From J027 sp034437655 (GTDB lineage Bacteria; Chloroflexota; Anaerolineae; Aggregatilineales; J027), in NCBI GenBank assembly GCA_034437655.1, contig DAOTTU010000044.1:303461-367460 (forward strand): a stretch of DNA of 64,000 nt. Direction: 5' to 3'. This document shows, one piece after another, positions 55,115 through 63,050 of this stretch; the stretch's first letter is position 1, and each line of letters opens with the position of its first letter. The notes beneath the pieces were generated by a model. It was not told the origin of the DNA. It worked only from the letters and a program-made list of their open reading frames with translations, and made no database searches. Made by a program: the position numbers and the translations under genes.

Positions 55115-56380
55115 TTATTCGTAACTGAAGCGCATCACCCCCGCCGCAGTAAACACAGCGGCAAATAGCAACAACGCCCCCGTCATCGGCAAGACCTCAA
55201 CAATGCCGCCGTTGTAATATAGCACTTCATAGAAGCCATCCATCAACCATGCAATCGGAGAAATATGGCCGATGGTTTGCATAAAGTCAGGCACAATCGT
55301 CAGCGGCCACCATGCCCCCCCCAACGGAGCCAGCACCAGCCCGAAGAAGGTGGCAGCATTGGCCGCCTGGGCTGTGGTTCGTGTAAACGTCGAAACCAGG
55401 AAACCAAGCGCTGTCCCGGCGAGGCAGAAACTGACGATAAGCGCCCCAATCGCAAGGTAATCGCCGCCCCAATCAATACCGAGGAGCGCGCCGACGCCAA
55501 TGAAAATTGCAAATTGCATCACACCGAATAAGAATACCCCGAGGATTTTACCGAAGACGATATTGAATTTATTGGTAGGGATGATGAACAGGCGTTGCAA
55601 TGTGCCCTGATTACGCTCTTCAACCATAAACGTTGCAATGCCAATCAACGTGAACAGCACAAACATACTCCCCTGCCCCGGAACAGCCTGTCGTGCGCCC
55701 AGCCCGATGACGATTTCTTCATCAGCACTGCGGGTGGTGACGTTGGCGGGGGCCGTCTCCAGTTCCGCACGGGCGCGTTGTAACAGCGTGTTGTAGTCAG
55801 CTTCACGGGCTGTGGGGGAGTCAAAACCGCCGAAGTATTCTTCTACTGCGTCTAGCCCAAGCTGAGCAATGGCCAAACTGGCATTGAAGCGGGTCAGAGC
55901 TGTTTCAACCGTAGACTGCGCGACGGTACGATTGCCAAAATCGTCATCATTACGGTATTCCAGCGCAACCGTTTCCCCGTCTGCAATGGACTGGCCAAAG
56001 CCTTCAGGAATGATTAATGCAGCCGAGGTGGTCAGGTCTTCAAGGCGTTCGGTGCCAACATCATCGAAGGTGTCGTTGTTATTGAGTCCGCTCTGTTCGC
56101 ACTCGTCCGGGTTATCATCTGCGCCATAGACACAAAACAACACTGCATCAACCTCATCACTGGTGGCACGTAACGTGGTGATAAAATCGTCAGAAAGTTC
56201 AGTCTGGTCTCGGTTATCAACGTCAACCAGCAGTGTCACATCGTTCGCAACGTTGTCTCCAACAGCGGCGGCCAGCACGACCATCAAGATCACGGGCACG
56301 ACGAAGCCTTGAACGAGTGTGGAACGGTCTTGCGCCAGGAGTTGTAGGTGCAGCCGTGCCATGTTGATAATTGTTCGCAT
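55115..56380 (-). CDS. ABC-2 type permease (second)
   Basis: A 421-residue export permease. A helix near residues 22-42 is followed by a 170-residue external domain rich in Asp/Asn, then a block of five helices from about residue 225. The cytoplasmic start (MRTIINMARLHLQLLAQDRST) and the segment VEERNQGTLQRLFIIPTNKFNIVFGKILGVFLFG are hallmarks of the ABC-2/YhgE-type family. AAAGGAG precedes the ATG. It pairs with the permease 32 bp upstream and the ATPase at 57768 to form an exporter. Substrate unknown. Confidence 0.88.
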   Translation of the reverse strand: MRTIINMARLHLQLLAQDRSTLVQGFVVPVILMVVLAAAVGDNVANDVTLLVDVDNRDQTELSDDFITTLRATSDEVDAVLFCVYGADDNPDECEQSGLNNNDTFDDVGTERLEDLTTSAALIIPEGFGQSIADGETVALEYRNDDDFGNRTVAQSTVETALTRFNASLAIAQLGLDAVEEYFGGFDSPTAREADYNTLLQRARAELETAPANVTTRSADEEIVIGLGARQAVPGQGSMFVLFTLIGIATFMVEERNQGTLQRLFIIPTNKFNIVFGKILGVFLFGVMQFAIFIGVGALLGIDWGGDYLAIGALIVSFCLAGTALGFLVSTFTRTTAQAANAATFFGLVLAPLGGAWWPLTIVPDFMQTIGHISPIAWLMDGFYEVLYYNGGIVEVLPMTGALLLFAAVFTAAGVMRFSYE

Positions 56381-56412
56381 TGTAAAATTCTCCTTTGTCG
56401 TCTGCGCGTGGT

Positions 56413-57732
56413 CTAAAGATCGTCGCGTTGGCTAAAAGCGAACAACGCACCACCGAAAAACAGTATCGTCATTGCGGACAATGCCAGTAAGCTCGGCACA
56501 ATATCAACGAGGCCACCCCCGTCGGCAAGCTCAACGAAACCTTCAATGCCCCATTTATTCAGGCTCAGGTTACTCAACAGGTCAAGCGCTTCGTTGCCTT
56601 CGATTGAAACGAAGCTACCGCCAATCATTGCCATCACAATCAACACGGCATTGGAGATGTTGTCAGCCTGCCGCACCGAGCTACTGAAGGCTGTCAGCAG
56701 CAGGCCAAGCGCACTCGCCGCCGCCACCACAGTGATAACAACCAATGCCAGCCCAAAGATGTTATTGCCCCAGATGGTTGCGTCACGTCCCAAAAGGAAG
56801 GCAACGCCCATCATAATGAAGATCAGCAGCACCATCTGCACGACACCTCCTGCAAAGGTACCGAGCATCTTGCCGGCCATGTAGGCCCAGCGCGGCGTTG
56901 GCGTGGTCAGCAAACGTTGCATGGTCCAGTTACGGTTTTCTTCAAGGATAGAGCGCATCCCGTTGGCCATGGCGAAGGTCATAAAGAGGATAGCCATGCT
57001 TGGCGCGAAATAGCTCAAGGAGTCAAATGAGCGTGCATCGCCCTCGATATCGACACTACTCAGCGTGACAACGTTGGGGGCGCCCTGCGAAAATAGTTGC
57101 TGCAATACATCACCAGCGGCGGCCGCAATCTGTTCGCTTGATTGACCACGGCTGCTGCCTGTGCTAATCAAATACGGCTCATCGCTTTCGACGAGGATGT
57201 CCTGTGCGCTTTCACCGGTATTGATTTGTGCGGTAAGCTGTTCAATGACACTGACCAGAACCGTCACCGTGACTTCATTGCCGGGGTTGTAGTACAGTTC
57301 AACATCGCCCTGAGCATCTGGTTCAAGTACATTGGTGGTAAATTCGGGTGGAATAATCAACACAGCGTCCAGATCACCGTCTTCGACCTGTTGCCGCGCG
57401 TCTTCAATGTCAGTTGCAATGCTGGCGTCAATTAACTCTGCCAGGTCTGGCGATACGTTCTCGATCAGTACGTCCACATACATCTGCTGGCCCCAGTTGA
57501 CATCGCGTTGAGGTGCGCCAGAATCACCGCCGCCGACATTGACAGTCTCATCTTGATTGATAATGGCCAGTTGAGCAGTACCCAGTTCAACGGTATTGTC
57601 ACCTTCACCAAAGGCCAACCCGATGATGACACTCAATAAAACGGGCAGCGCCAGAATGAAAAACAACGCGCCAACGTCGGTATATGTAATGTAGATATTT
57701 GTCCCTGCAATGGTGCGGATTTTGCCCCACAT
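56413..57732 (-). CDS. ABC-2 type permease (first)
   Basis: A 439-residue paralogue of the neighbouring permease. A helix at about 20-42 is followed by an acidic external domain of about 200 residues containing DVLIENVSPDLAELIDASIATD. The helix block begins near residue 230, with ANGMRSILEENRNWTMQRLLTTPTPRWAYMAGKMLGTF, the typical ABC-2 coupling segment. AAAGGAGG precedes the ATG. Two different permeases plus one ATPase suggest a heteromeric exporter, possibly for a drug, lipid or peptide. Regulated with PadR upstream. Confidence 0.88.
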   Translation of the reverse strand: MWGKIRTIAGTNIYITYTDVGALFFILALPVLLSVIIGLAFGEGDNTVELGTAQLAIINQDETVNVGGGDSGAPQRDVNWGQQMYVDVLIENVSPDLAELIDASIATDIEDARQQVEDGDLDAVLIIPPEFTTNVLEPDAQGDVELYYNPGNEVTVTVLVSVIEQLTAQINTGESAQDILVESDEPYLISTGSSRGQSSEQIAAAAGDVLQQLFSQGAPNVVTLSSVDIEGDARSFDSLSYFAPSMAILFMTFAMANGMRSILEENRNWTMQRLLTTPTPRWAYMAGKMLGTFAGGVVQMVLLIFIMMGVAFLLGRDATIWGNNIFGLALVVITVVAAASALGLLLTAFSSSVRQADNISNAVLIVMAMIGGSFVSIEGNEALDLLSNLSLNKWGIEGFVELADGGGLVDIVPSLLALSAMTILFFGGALFAFSQRDDL

Positions 57733-57767
57733 GTGCGTATTCGCCTCCTTTCGAGGTTATGATTGCG

Positions 57768-58742
57768 CTAGTCGCGGAGCGCGCGCCCGGTCAGGTGCAA
57801 GAACACCGCTTCCAGGTTTGGTTCGCGGACTTCGACGGATTGCATGGTGATGTTGTGTTCGTTCAGGCGTTCGATCACACGCGGCAACATGCGGCGTCCT
57901 TCGTCTGACATCAAATGAATTTCCTCATCTTTGAGCATAGCGTTATCAATGCCATCGATTTGCTTGAGGTCTTCAATAATGTCTTCAGAGGGTTCCAGTA
58001 CTGAGATGATCAGTGTATCTTTTTGCCCAACCTGGTCAGTCAAGGCGTCAATCGTGTCCATCGCGATAATCTCACCATGGTCAATAATGCCAACGCGATC
58101 AGAAAGCTCTTGCGCCTCTTCCATGTAGTGCGTCGTATAGAGTACAGTCATGCCTTCTTCATTGAGCCATTTCACCGTGTCGAGGATACGGCGGCGGCTT
58201 TGCGGGTCAATCGCGACGGTAGGCTCATCAAGGAAGATCATACGCGGACGGTGCATCAGGCCGACACCGATATTTACGCGGCGCTTCATGCCACCGGAAT
58301 ATTCGTCAATCTTGTCGTCAGCACGTTCAGTGAGCCCAATGAACTCTAGCACCTCGTCGGCGCGGCTCTTGAGGTCTTTGCCACTCAAGCCATACATGCG
58401 GCCGAAAAACTCAAGGTTCTGGCGCGCGCTCAGGCTGGGATAAAGCGCGAGTTCTTGCGGCACCATCCCAATCTGTGCTTTGGCGTTAATCGGGTCATTC
58501 TGTACACTGAAGCCATTGATTACAACGTCACCTTCGGTAGGAGTGAGCAGGGTACTCATCATGCTGATAACGGTGGTTTTACCAGCACCGTTGGGGCCAA
58601 GCAGGCTGAAAATTTCACCCTGTTTGATGTCAAAACTCACGCCACCATTGGGGCCAACCGCAAAGGGTCCGTCGTGATCATATCGTTTGCGCAGCCCTTG
58701 CACCGCGACAAACACATCCGTTTTCGTTGTAGTTTCTGCCAT
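57768..58742 (-). CDS. ABC exporter ATPase, DrrA-like
   Basis: A 324-residue ATPase of the antibiotic/lipid export group. Walker A is GPNGAGKTT near residues 53-61, the Q-loop GMVPQELALYPSL, the signature YSGGMKRRVN, Walker B MIFLDEPTVAIDPQSRR and the H-loop YTTHYMEEA. The C-terminal 85 residues (TLIISVLEPSEDIIEDLKQIDG onward) form the DUF4162-like domain common in DrrA relatives. It lies 20 bp downstream of padR and 35 bp ahead of the first permease. Together they make a complete ABC-2 exporter under PadR control. Confidence 0.92.
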   Translation of the reverse strand: MAETTTKTDVFVAVQGLRKRYDHDGPFAVGPNGGVSFDIKQGEIFSLLGPNGAGKTTVISMMSTLLTPTEGDVVINGFSVQNDPINAKAQIGMVPQELALYPSLSARQNLEFFGRMYGLSGKDLKSRADEVLEFIGLTERADDKIDEYSGGMKRRVNIGVGLMHRPRMIFLDEPTVAIDPQSRRRILDTVKWLNEEGMTVLYTTHYMEEAQELSDRVGIIDHGEIIAMDTIDALTDQVGQKDTLIISVLEPSEDIIEDLKQIDGIDNAMLKDEEIHLMSDEGRRMLPRVIERLNEHNITMQSVEVREPNLEAVFLHLTGRALRD

Positions 58743-58762
58743 TGGTCATTCCTTTGTAGGTG

Positions 58763-59332
58763 TTATGTTTCGTCATTTGAGATGTTGAGGTCTGGAAACT
58801 GGTGGCCAAGTTCTTGCAATACATAGTCGCACCATTCAATCGTCATGAAGGTATAGCGTCGTCCTAAATTCAAGGTCAGTTTCTGAAAAAAAGCATCTTC
58901 CCAACCCCGGTCAATAAGATCGTCTAAAAGTTGCTCAATGGCATCATAGCCTGCTTCGATCTCAGTAAAATGAGCGCGATAGGCTTGCACCTGTTCCACC
59001 ACCCGCGCGGGCGAAATGTTCTTCGAAAAAAACAGGCGTAACAGTGCTGGCTCACGGATCGGAGCGAGTTCATAGTCTTCCTGCAACCAGTTTTCTAGTG
59101 ACTGCTGACCACGCACTGTGATGTGATAGACCTTGCGTCCTCGGTTGCTATCCGGGTCTGGTTGTGATGCCACAAGGTTGTCTTGTTCCAGGCGATCAAG
59201 CGTACGATAAATCTGGGACAGGTCTGCCTCCCAAACGTTGCTGACACTCCGTGTAAACTGCTGTTTAATGTCATAGCCAGAGGATTCACCGAAGGTCTTT
59301 AGCAAACCGAGAATTGCGAATTTCAATGCCAT
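58763..59332 (-). CDS. PadR-family transcriptional regulator
   Basis: A 189-residue repressor. The N-terminal winged helix (residues 1-85) has KFAILGLLKTFGESSGYDIKQQF, the recognition region WEADLSQIYRTLDRLEQDNLV and the wing RGRKVYHITVRGQQSLENWL, all diagnostic of PadR. The C-terminal half is a long dimerisation helix bundle (VEQVQAYRAHFTEIEAGYDAIEQLL). It is the first gene of an operon with an ABC exporter. Its promoter region is packed with CATATATG palindromes, so it should repress its own operon and release it when a ligand binds. Confidence 0.93.
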   Translation of the reverse strand: MALKFAILGLLKTFGESSGYDIKQQFTRSVSNVWEADLSQIYRTLDRLEQDNLVASQPDPDSNRGRKVYHITVRGQQSLENWLQEDYELAPIREPALLRLFFSKNISPARVVEQVQAYRAHFTEIEAGYDAIEQLLDDLIDRGWEDAFFQKLTLNLGRRYTFMTIEWCDYVLQELGHQFPDLNISNDET

Positions 59333-59393
59333 ATGTGCGACCTCATATATGTCAACACATATATGTTATATCATATATGCCATGTCATGTATA
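59330..59393. repeat. PadR operator array: five CATATATG-like sites at 14-bp steps
   Basis: Perfect self-complementary CATATATG occurs at 59344, 59358 and 59372. Degenerate copies lie at 59330 (CATATGTG, covering the padR start codon) and 59386 (CATGTATA). All five are spaced exactly 14 bp. The array covers the -10 element, the leader and the start codon of padR. Confidence 0.7.
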
Positions 59394-59398
59394 GTCAA
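59370..59398 (-). promoter_or_regulatory. Probable padR operon promoter
   Basis: On the minus strand TTGACT (59393-59398) and TATGAT (59370-59375) are 17 bp apart. The predicted start is about 30 nt before the padR ATG. Repeats at 59372 and 59386 sit on the -10 and within the spacer, so PadR binding would block polymerase. Confidence 0.6.
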
Positions 59399-59483
59399 CG
59401 TTTTGTATATTGACAAAAGTTGATGAAACGGAACCCGCCAGACCAAGTTTGGGCGACCAACAACCATAAAAGCGGGCAGGTAT

Positions 59484-59551
59484 GTCTTCCGGCGGAAGCC
59501 AACACAGCCCCTACAAAACCCCATCGGCAAGACGAAAACCTGCCGTAGGGG
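59484..59551. repeat. Palindrome-rich, REP-like segment
   Basis: CCCCTAC (59508-59514) pairs with GTAGGGG (59545-59551), and the flanking CGGCA (59525-59529) pairs with TGCCG (59541-59545), so one arm can form an 11-base pairing with a bulge. A further small inverted repeat, CTTCC with GGAAG, lies near 59486-59498. Such GTAGGGG-type palindromes recur as dispersed elements in other bacteria, but only this copy is seen here. Confidence 0.3.
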
Positions 59552-59619
59552 AGGGTTGACGGCGCAGACGGCATACTCTCCCACACAACAACCAATGCCG
59601 CGAACCCGGTATCAGACAA

Positions 59620-59651
59620 CAAAAAACCCACTACAGCAGCGTATAGCGGGT
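59620..59651 (-). terminator. Rho-independent terminator of greA
   Basis: Read on the minus strand, ACCCGCTA pairs with TAGTGGGT (plus-strand 59644-59651 and 59626-59633) over eight base pairs with one wobble and a 10-nt loop. Six T residues follow. It lies 37 bp after the greA stop. Confidence 0.65.
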
Positions 59652-59688
59652 ATCGTTTGTGATTGATCTGGGAGTACGTTACGGGCGC

Positions 59689-60183
59689 TTATTCAATCTT
59701 CAAAATTTTGAAGACAATCTGCCCGTCTGGCGTCTGAACTTTGACTTTTTGCTTGACTTTCTTACCAAGTAACGCCTTGCCAAGAGGGCTCTCGTTGGAA
59801 ATCTTGCCTTCGGAGGGGTTGGCTTCGGCTGGCCCGACGATGCGATACGTTTCCGGGTCGAAGTCTTCTTCCTGGATGGTCACGGCCGCCCCCATACCCA
59901 CAACGCCCTTGGGCTTGTCGCTGTCTTCGATAATTTTCGCCGTGCGCAGGATGCGTTCCAGGTACTGGATACGCCCTTCTAGAAAGGCTTGCTGCTCTTT
60001 TGCGTCGTGGTAGTCCGCGTTTTCTGAAAGGTCACCCATCGCGATAGCCTCTTTGAGTTTAACAGCGAGTTCGGGGCGCTTCACTTTCAGCAGTTCATCC
60101 AGTTCAGCACGCAGTTCAGCGGCACCTTCTTCAGTCAGAAAGTGGTGTTCACCATTCATCATATCGTCTTGATGGTCAGTCAT
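59689..60183 (-). CDS. greA: Transcription elongation factor GreA
   Basis: A 164-residue factor that rescues backtracked RNA polymerase by stimulating transcript cleavage. The N-terminal coiled coil carries FLTEEGAAELRAELDELL and the tip acidic pair in AMGDLSENADYHDAKEQQAFLEGRI. The C-terminal domain has VVGMGAAVTIQEE, YRIVGPAEANPSEGKISNESPLGKALLGKKV. ATG 60183 is preferred because GGAG lies ten bases before it; an ATG at 60192 has the same GGAG only one base upstream. The first ten residues are an acidic lead absent from many GreA proteins. A terminator follows the gene. Confidence 0.94.
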   Translation of the reverse strand: MTDHQDDMMNGEHHFLTEEGAAELRAELDELLKVKRPELAVKLKEAIAMGDLSENADYHDAKEQQAFLEGRIQYLERILRTAKIIEDSDKPKGVVGMGAAVTIQEEDFDPETYRIVGPAEANPSEGKISNESPLGKALLGKKVKQKVKVQTPDGQIVFKILKIE

Positions 60184-60231
60184 AGCCACCATACTCCAAT
60201 ATACTTAAGTGTAAACGGTCGAGAAATAAAG

Positions 60232-61383
60232 CTAGGGGCGGGCAAAGGGTGTAAAAAGCCGCTCCCATTCTTGTAGGGCGTACCGGTCAGTCATGCCGGC
60301 GATGTAGTCGGTAATGGCTCGGCGTTTGCCGCGTTCATCAAACAGCGCCCGCACTTTTGGCGGCAACATTGCGGGTTGGTCATCATATGCCTCAAACAAA
60401 TCCATCAAAAAGCGGCGTGCCTTGCGGGCCATCCGCACGACACGGTAATGATGATAGAAGTTTGCATACAGGAAATCTTTGTGCTGGCGGTTCATCTGTC
60501 GAAATCCGTCCGAATGACGGATCAAGTTATGGTCAAGCCGCTGCACATCTTCCACGCTTTGCACGTTTGCAGCCTCAATAGCGCGTGTACTTTCGGCGAT
60601 GACATCAGCAATCTGCAAGCTAATGATACGTCGCACCAACCGATGCCGATCCAATTCAGACAGTGTACTAGCTGCAATATCTAACTCACCCAACACCTGT
60701 TGCACAAATTCTAGTTCGGTAAGCTGGTCAGGGTGTAAAATCCCAGCCCGTAGCCCGTCGTCTAGATCATGCGCATTGTACGCCAATTCGTCGGCCAGGT
60801 TTGCGACCTGTGCTTCCAAAGAGGCGTGCCATTCTGGGTGGTAGTCGTCTGAGGTTGCGCTGGTGTCGTATTCGCTTTCGTGCTTGACGATACCTTCGCG
60901 CATTTCGTAGGTCAAGTTTAACCCGTCCCAGTCAGCGTAGCGTTTTTCGAGCTTGGTTACAATGCGCAATGATTGTTTATTGTGTTCAAAGCCACCATCG
61001 TCTGACATCAACTCATCCAGCGCATATTCACCAGCGTGGCCAAACGGTGTATGCCCGAGGTCATGTGCCAGGCAGATGCCTTCAACAAGGTCTTCGTTGA
61101 GGCCCAGCGCGCGTGCGAGCGCTCGCCCAACCTGCGCGACTTCAAGTGTGTGCGTCAGACGGGTGCGGTAGTAGTCACCCTCATAATTGACGAATACCTG
61201 CGTTTTATATTCCAGTCGTCGAAACGCCGTGGTATGCAAAATACGTTCGCGGTCACGCTGAAAAGCTGTGCGCGCTGGACGCTCGTCTTCTGGGTGTTGG
61301 CGGCCCAGTGTATCTGCACTTTTGATCGCATAGGGCGCGAGTGTTTGGCGTTCAAATTCTTCTAGTTTTGCTCTGGAAATCAA
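60232..61383 (-). CDS. dgt: dGTPase-like deoxynucleoside triphosphate triphosphohydrolase
   Basis: A 383-residue HD-superfamily enzyme that cuts dGTP (or other dNTPs) to nucleoside and triphosphate. Metal ligands are in TRLTHTLEVAQVGRAL (His), ICLAHDLGHTPFGHAGE (His-Asp) and NLADELAYNAHDLDDG (Asp). The leading ERQTLAPYAIKSADTLGR and the RRLEYKTQVF block are family-specific. TTG 61383 is preferred because AAGGG lies just upstream; ATG 61422 would add 13 residues but has no ribosome-binding site. It controls nucleotide pools. It lies 48 bp before greA on the same strand and is divergent from tpx. Confidence 0.9.
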   Translation of the reverse strand: MISRAKLEEFERQTLAPYAIKSADTLGRQHPEDERPARTAFQRDRERILHTTAFRRLEYKTQVFVNYEGDYYRTRLTHTLEVAQVGRALARALGLNEDLVEGICLAHDLGHTPFGHAGEYALDELMSDDGGFEHNKQSLRIVTKLEKRYADWDGLNLTYEMREGIVKHESEYDTSATSDDYHPEWHASLEAQVANLADELAYNAHDLDDGLRAGILHPDQLTELEFVQQVLGELDIAASTLSELDRHRLVRRIISLQIADVIAESTRAIEAANVQSVEDVQRLDHNLIRHSDGFRQMNRQHKDFLYANFYHHYRVVRMARKARRFLMDLFEAYDDQPAMLPPKVRALFDERGKRRAITDYIAGMTDRYALQEWERLFTPFARP

Positions 61384-61447
61384 CGCTTTCCCCTTTGTGC
61401 AACGTTGTGCATGAATTTTCATGGTAAACGAAGAAGACGCTGAACGC

Positions 61448-61477
61448 TAGACAAATTCATGCCCTACAGGGTATAGT
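61448..61477 (+). promoter_or_regulatory. Probable tpx promoter
   Basis: TAGACA (61448-61453) and TATAGT (61472-61477) are 18 bp apart, each one base off consensus. The leader to the tpx ATG at 61527 is about 43 nt. Confidence 0.5.
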
Positions 61478-61526
61478 TTGCAACTTCAGGACGATGCTCC
61501 ATATAAGCACAGAAAGGTTATGATAC

Positions 61527-62051
61527 ATGGATTACGAAATTCGCAAGGACGGGGTCACGCTTGGTGGCAACCCGATGGATGTGCGCGGCAAGATGCTTCA
61601 AGTGGGGGACACTGCCCCGAACTTTGAGCTTGTTGCAACCGACATGAGCCGCAAAAGTCTGGATGATTACGCAGGCAAAGTCAAAATCTTGAGTATTGTT
61701 CCATCATTGGATACCAGCGTCTGTGATGCTCAGGTTCGGCATTTTAACGAAGAAGCCACGGCGCTAGAAGACGACATCGTCGTGCTGGCCGTTAGTGCGG
61801 ACCTACCTTTTGCTCAAAAGCGTTGGTGTGGTGCGGCTGATGTTGAAGATGTCGAAGCACTTTCTTCGCACATGGACATGCAATTTGCAGATGACTATGG
61901 TACACACGTGTTGCCATTGCGTGTTAACCAGCGGGCCGTGATTGTACTCGATAAGGATAATAAGGTCGTTTATACTGAATATGTGCCAGAAATCGCACAA
62001 CAGGTTAACTTCGACGCGGCGCTTGAAGCTGCGCGTAGTGTGACCAGGTAA
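61527..62051 (+). CDS. tpx: Thiol peroxidase (Tpx-type peroxiredoxin)
   Basis: A 174-residue atypical 2-Cys peroxiredoxin that reduces hydrogen peroxide and organic peroxides with thioredoxin. The peroxidatic Cys66 lies in SIVPSLDTSVCDAQV, and the resolving Cys101 in QKRWCGAADVE, the spacing seen in Tpx. The start LGGNPMDVRGKMLQVGDTAPNFEL and the end RAVIVLDKDNKVVYTEYVPEI are typical. AGAAAGG precedes ATG 61527. It has its own promoter and is followed by a MerR regulator 34 bp downstream. Confidence 0.95.
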   Translation: MDYEIRKDGVTLGGNPMDVRGKMLQVGDTAPNFELVATDMSRKSLDDYAGKVKILSIVPSLDTSVCDAQVRHFNEEATALEDDIVVLAVSADLPFAQKRWCGAADVEDVEALSSHMDMQFADDYGTHVLPLRVNQRAVIVLDKDNKVVYTEYVPEIAQQVNFDAALEAARSVTR

Positions 62052-62085
62052 GGACGACTAACACCACTGGTTGAGGGGAAAAGTA

Positions 62086-62934
62086 ATGTTCAAAATTGGT
62101 GAATTTTCAAGAATTGGTCAAGTCTCGGTGCGGATGCTACGCCACTATGACAAAATGCGACTCTTGACACCTAAAGAAGTCGACAAATTCACCGGGTATC
62201 GCTATTACACCCTCGACCAGCTCCCCCGCTTAAACCGTATTCTGGCCCTTAAAGACCTGGGTCTTTCCCTCGAAGAAATTGCTGACTTGATTGAAAATGA
62301 TCTCTCGCCGCAACAGCTACGCGGTATGTTGATCATGAAACAAGCCCAGATTCAACAGGCGCTGGTTGACGAACAAAAACGACTACAGCGGGTAGCCAAT
62401 CGGCTGCGCCAGATTGAGACGGAAGATCAGCCCTCACCGTATGAAATGCTCATCAAAGATGTTGAGCCGATGATTCTTGTCAAAACACACGCAATTGTCC
62501 CCAACATGGACGAAATGCCGATTTATCGCTGTGGTATGTTTGAAGAGGTGCATGGTTGGCTGGAAGGGTATGGTGTGGAGCCAGCCGCCCCCGAAGTTAT
62601 GATTTACCACCTGTGGGAATATCGCGAAGAAGACATCGAAATCGAGGTCGGGGTACCCATCCCTGAAGACGCTGCTGACGAACTACGCGACCGTATTCCA
62701 CAGGGACTGATGCTGCAACACTATCGGAACGCTGAACCCGTCGTGACCACCGTGCATAGTGGCCCAATTTATGACATTGGACAGGCCGTTGTTGCATTAG
62801 CCGCCTGGGTCAAAGACAATAACTATGAATTTGCCGGGCCAATCTTTGAACATCACCTGTCTGGTCGCGAAACCAGCAAAACTGATTTTGATAACATCAC
62901 ATTTGAATTTCATATCCCAGTAACGCATCAATAA
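62086..62934 (+). CDS. MerR-family transcriptional regulator with GyrI-like effector domain
   Basis: A 282-residue activator. ATG 62086 is supported by GAGGGG seven bases upstream; an in-frame TTG at 62071 is less likely. Residues 1-70 are the MerR DNA-binding domain: MFKIGEFSRIGQVSVRMLRHYDKMRLL, GYRYYTLDQLPRLNRILALKDLGLSLEEI. A dimer coiled coil follows (MLIMKQAQIQQALVDEQKRLQRVANRLRQIE). The C-terminal 150 residues are a GyrI/SOUL-like effector-binding domain with VKTHAIVPNMDEMPIY and VVTTVHSGPIYDIGQ, the BmrR-type multidrug sensor layout. It may sense a hydrophobic compound. The target is unknown; the gene lies between tpx and an epimerase-like gene. Confidence 0.88.
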   Translation: MFKIGEFSRIGQVSVRMLRHYDKMRLLTPKEVDKFTGYRYYTLDQLPRLNRILALKDLGLSLEEIADLIENDLSPQQLRGMLIMKQAQIQQALVDEQKRLQRVANRLRQIETEDQPSPYEMLIKDVEPMILVKTHAIVPNMDEMPIYRCGMFEEVHGWLEGYGVEPAAPEVMIYHLWEYREEDIEIEVGVPIPEDAADELRDRIPQGLMLQHYRNAEPVVTTVHSGPIYDIGQAVVALAAWVKDNNYEFAGPIFEHHLSGRETSKTDFDNITFEFHIPVTHQ

Positions 62935-62976
62935 GCCGTTTTTGCCTCAATTTAGCATCAATCTCCTGCGACTTCC

Positions 62977-63005
62977 TTGACTCTGACACAGTGTCAGACT
63001 GTACG
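62977..63005 (+). promoter_or_regulatory. Promoter with a perfect operator palindrome in its spacer
   Basis: TTGACT (62977-62982) is followed 17 bp later by a weak -10 (TGTACG, 63000-63005). The spacer contains the perfect palindrome CTGACAC-A-GTGTCAG (62983-62997). This is the form of a TetR-type operator. It governs the epimerase-like gene starting at 63051. Confidence 0.55.
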
Positions 63006-63050
63006 GTGTAAGTAACTAACGAACAGAAGACAACAGCAGGAGATAGCCAG

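Larger units (their letters stand above)
59333..59688. other. Divergent-to-tandem intergenic region between padR and greA
   Basis: A 356-bp non-coding stretch. It holds the PadR operator and promoter (59330-59398), a palindrome-rich segment at about 59480-59555 and the greA terminator (59620-59651). Short minus-strand frames in the middle are judged spurious. No tRNA or structured RNA family was recognised. Confidence 0.6.

Noticed and set aside
59366..59631. Two overlapping minus-strand frames of 72-78 residues between padR and greA
   Set aside because: They overlap each other in different frames, cover palindromes and the operator array, and have no supported start.
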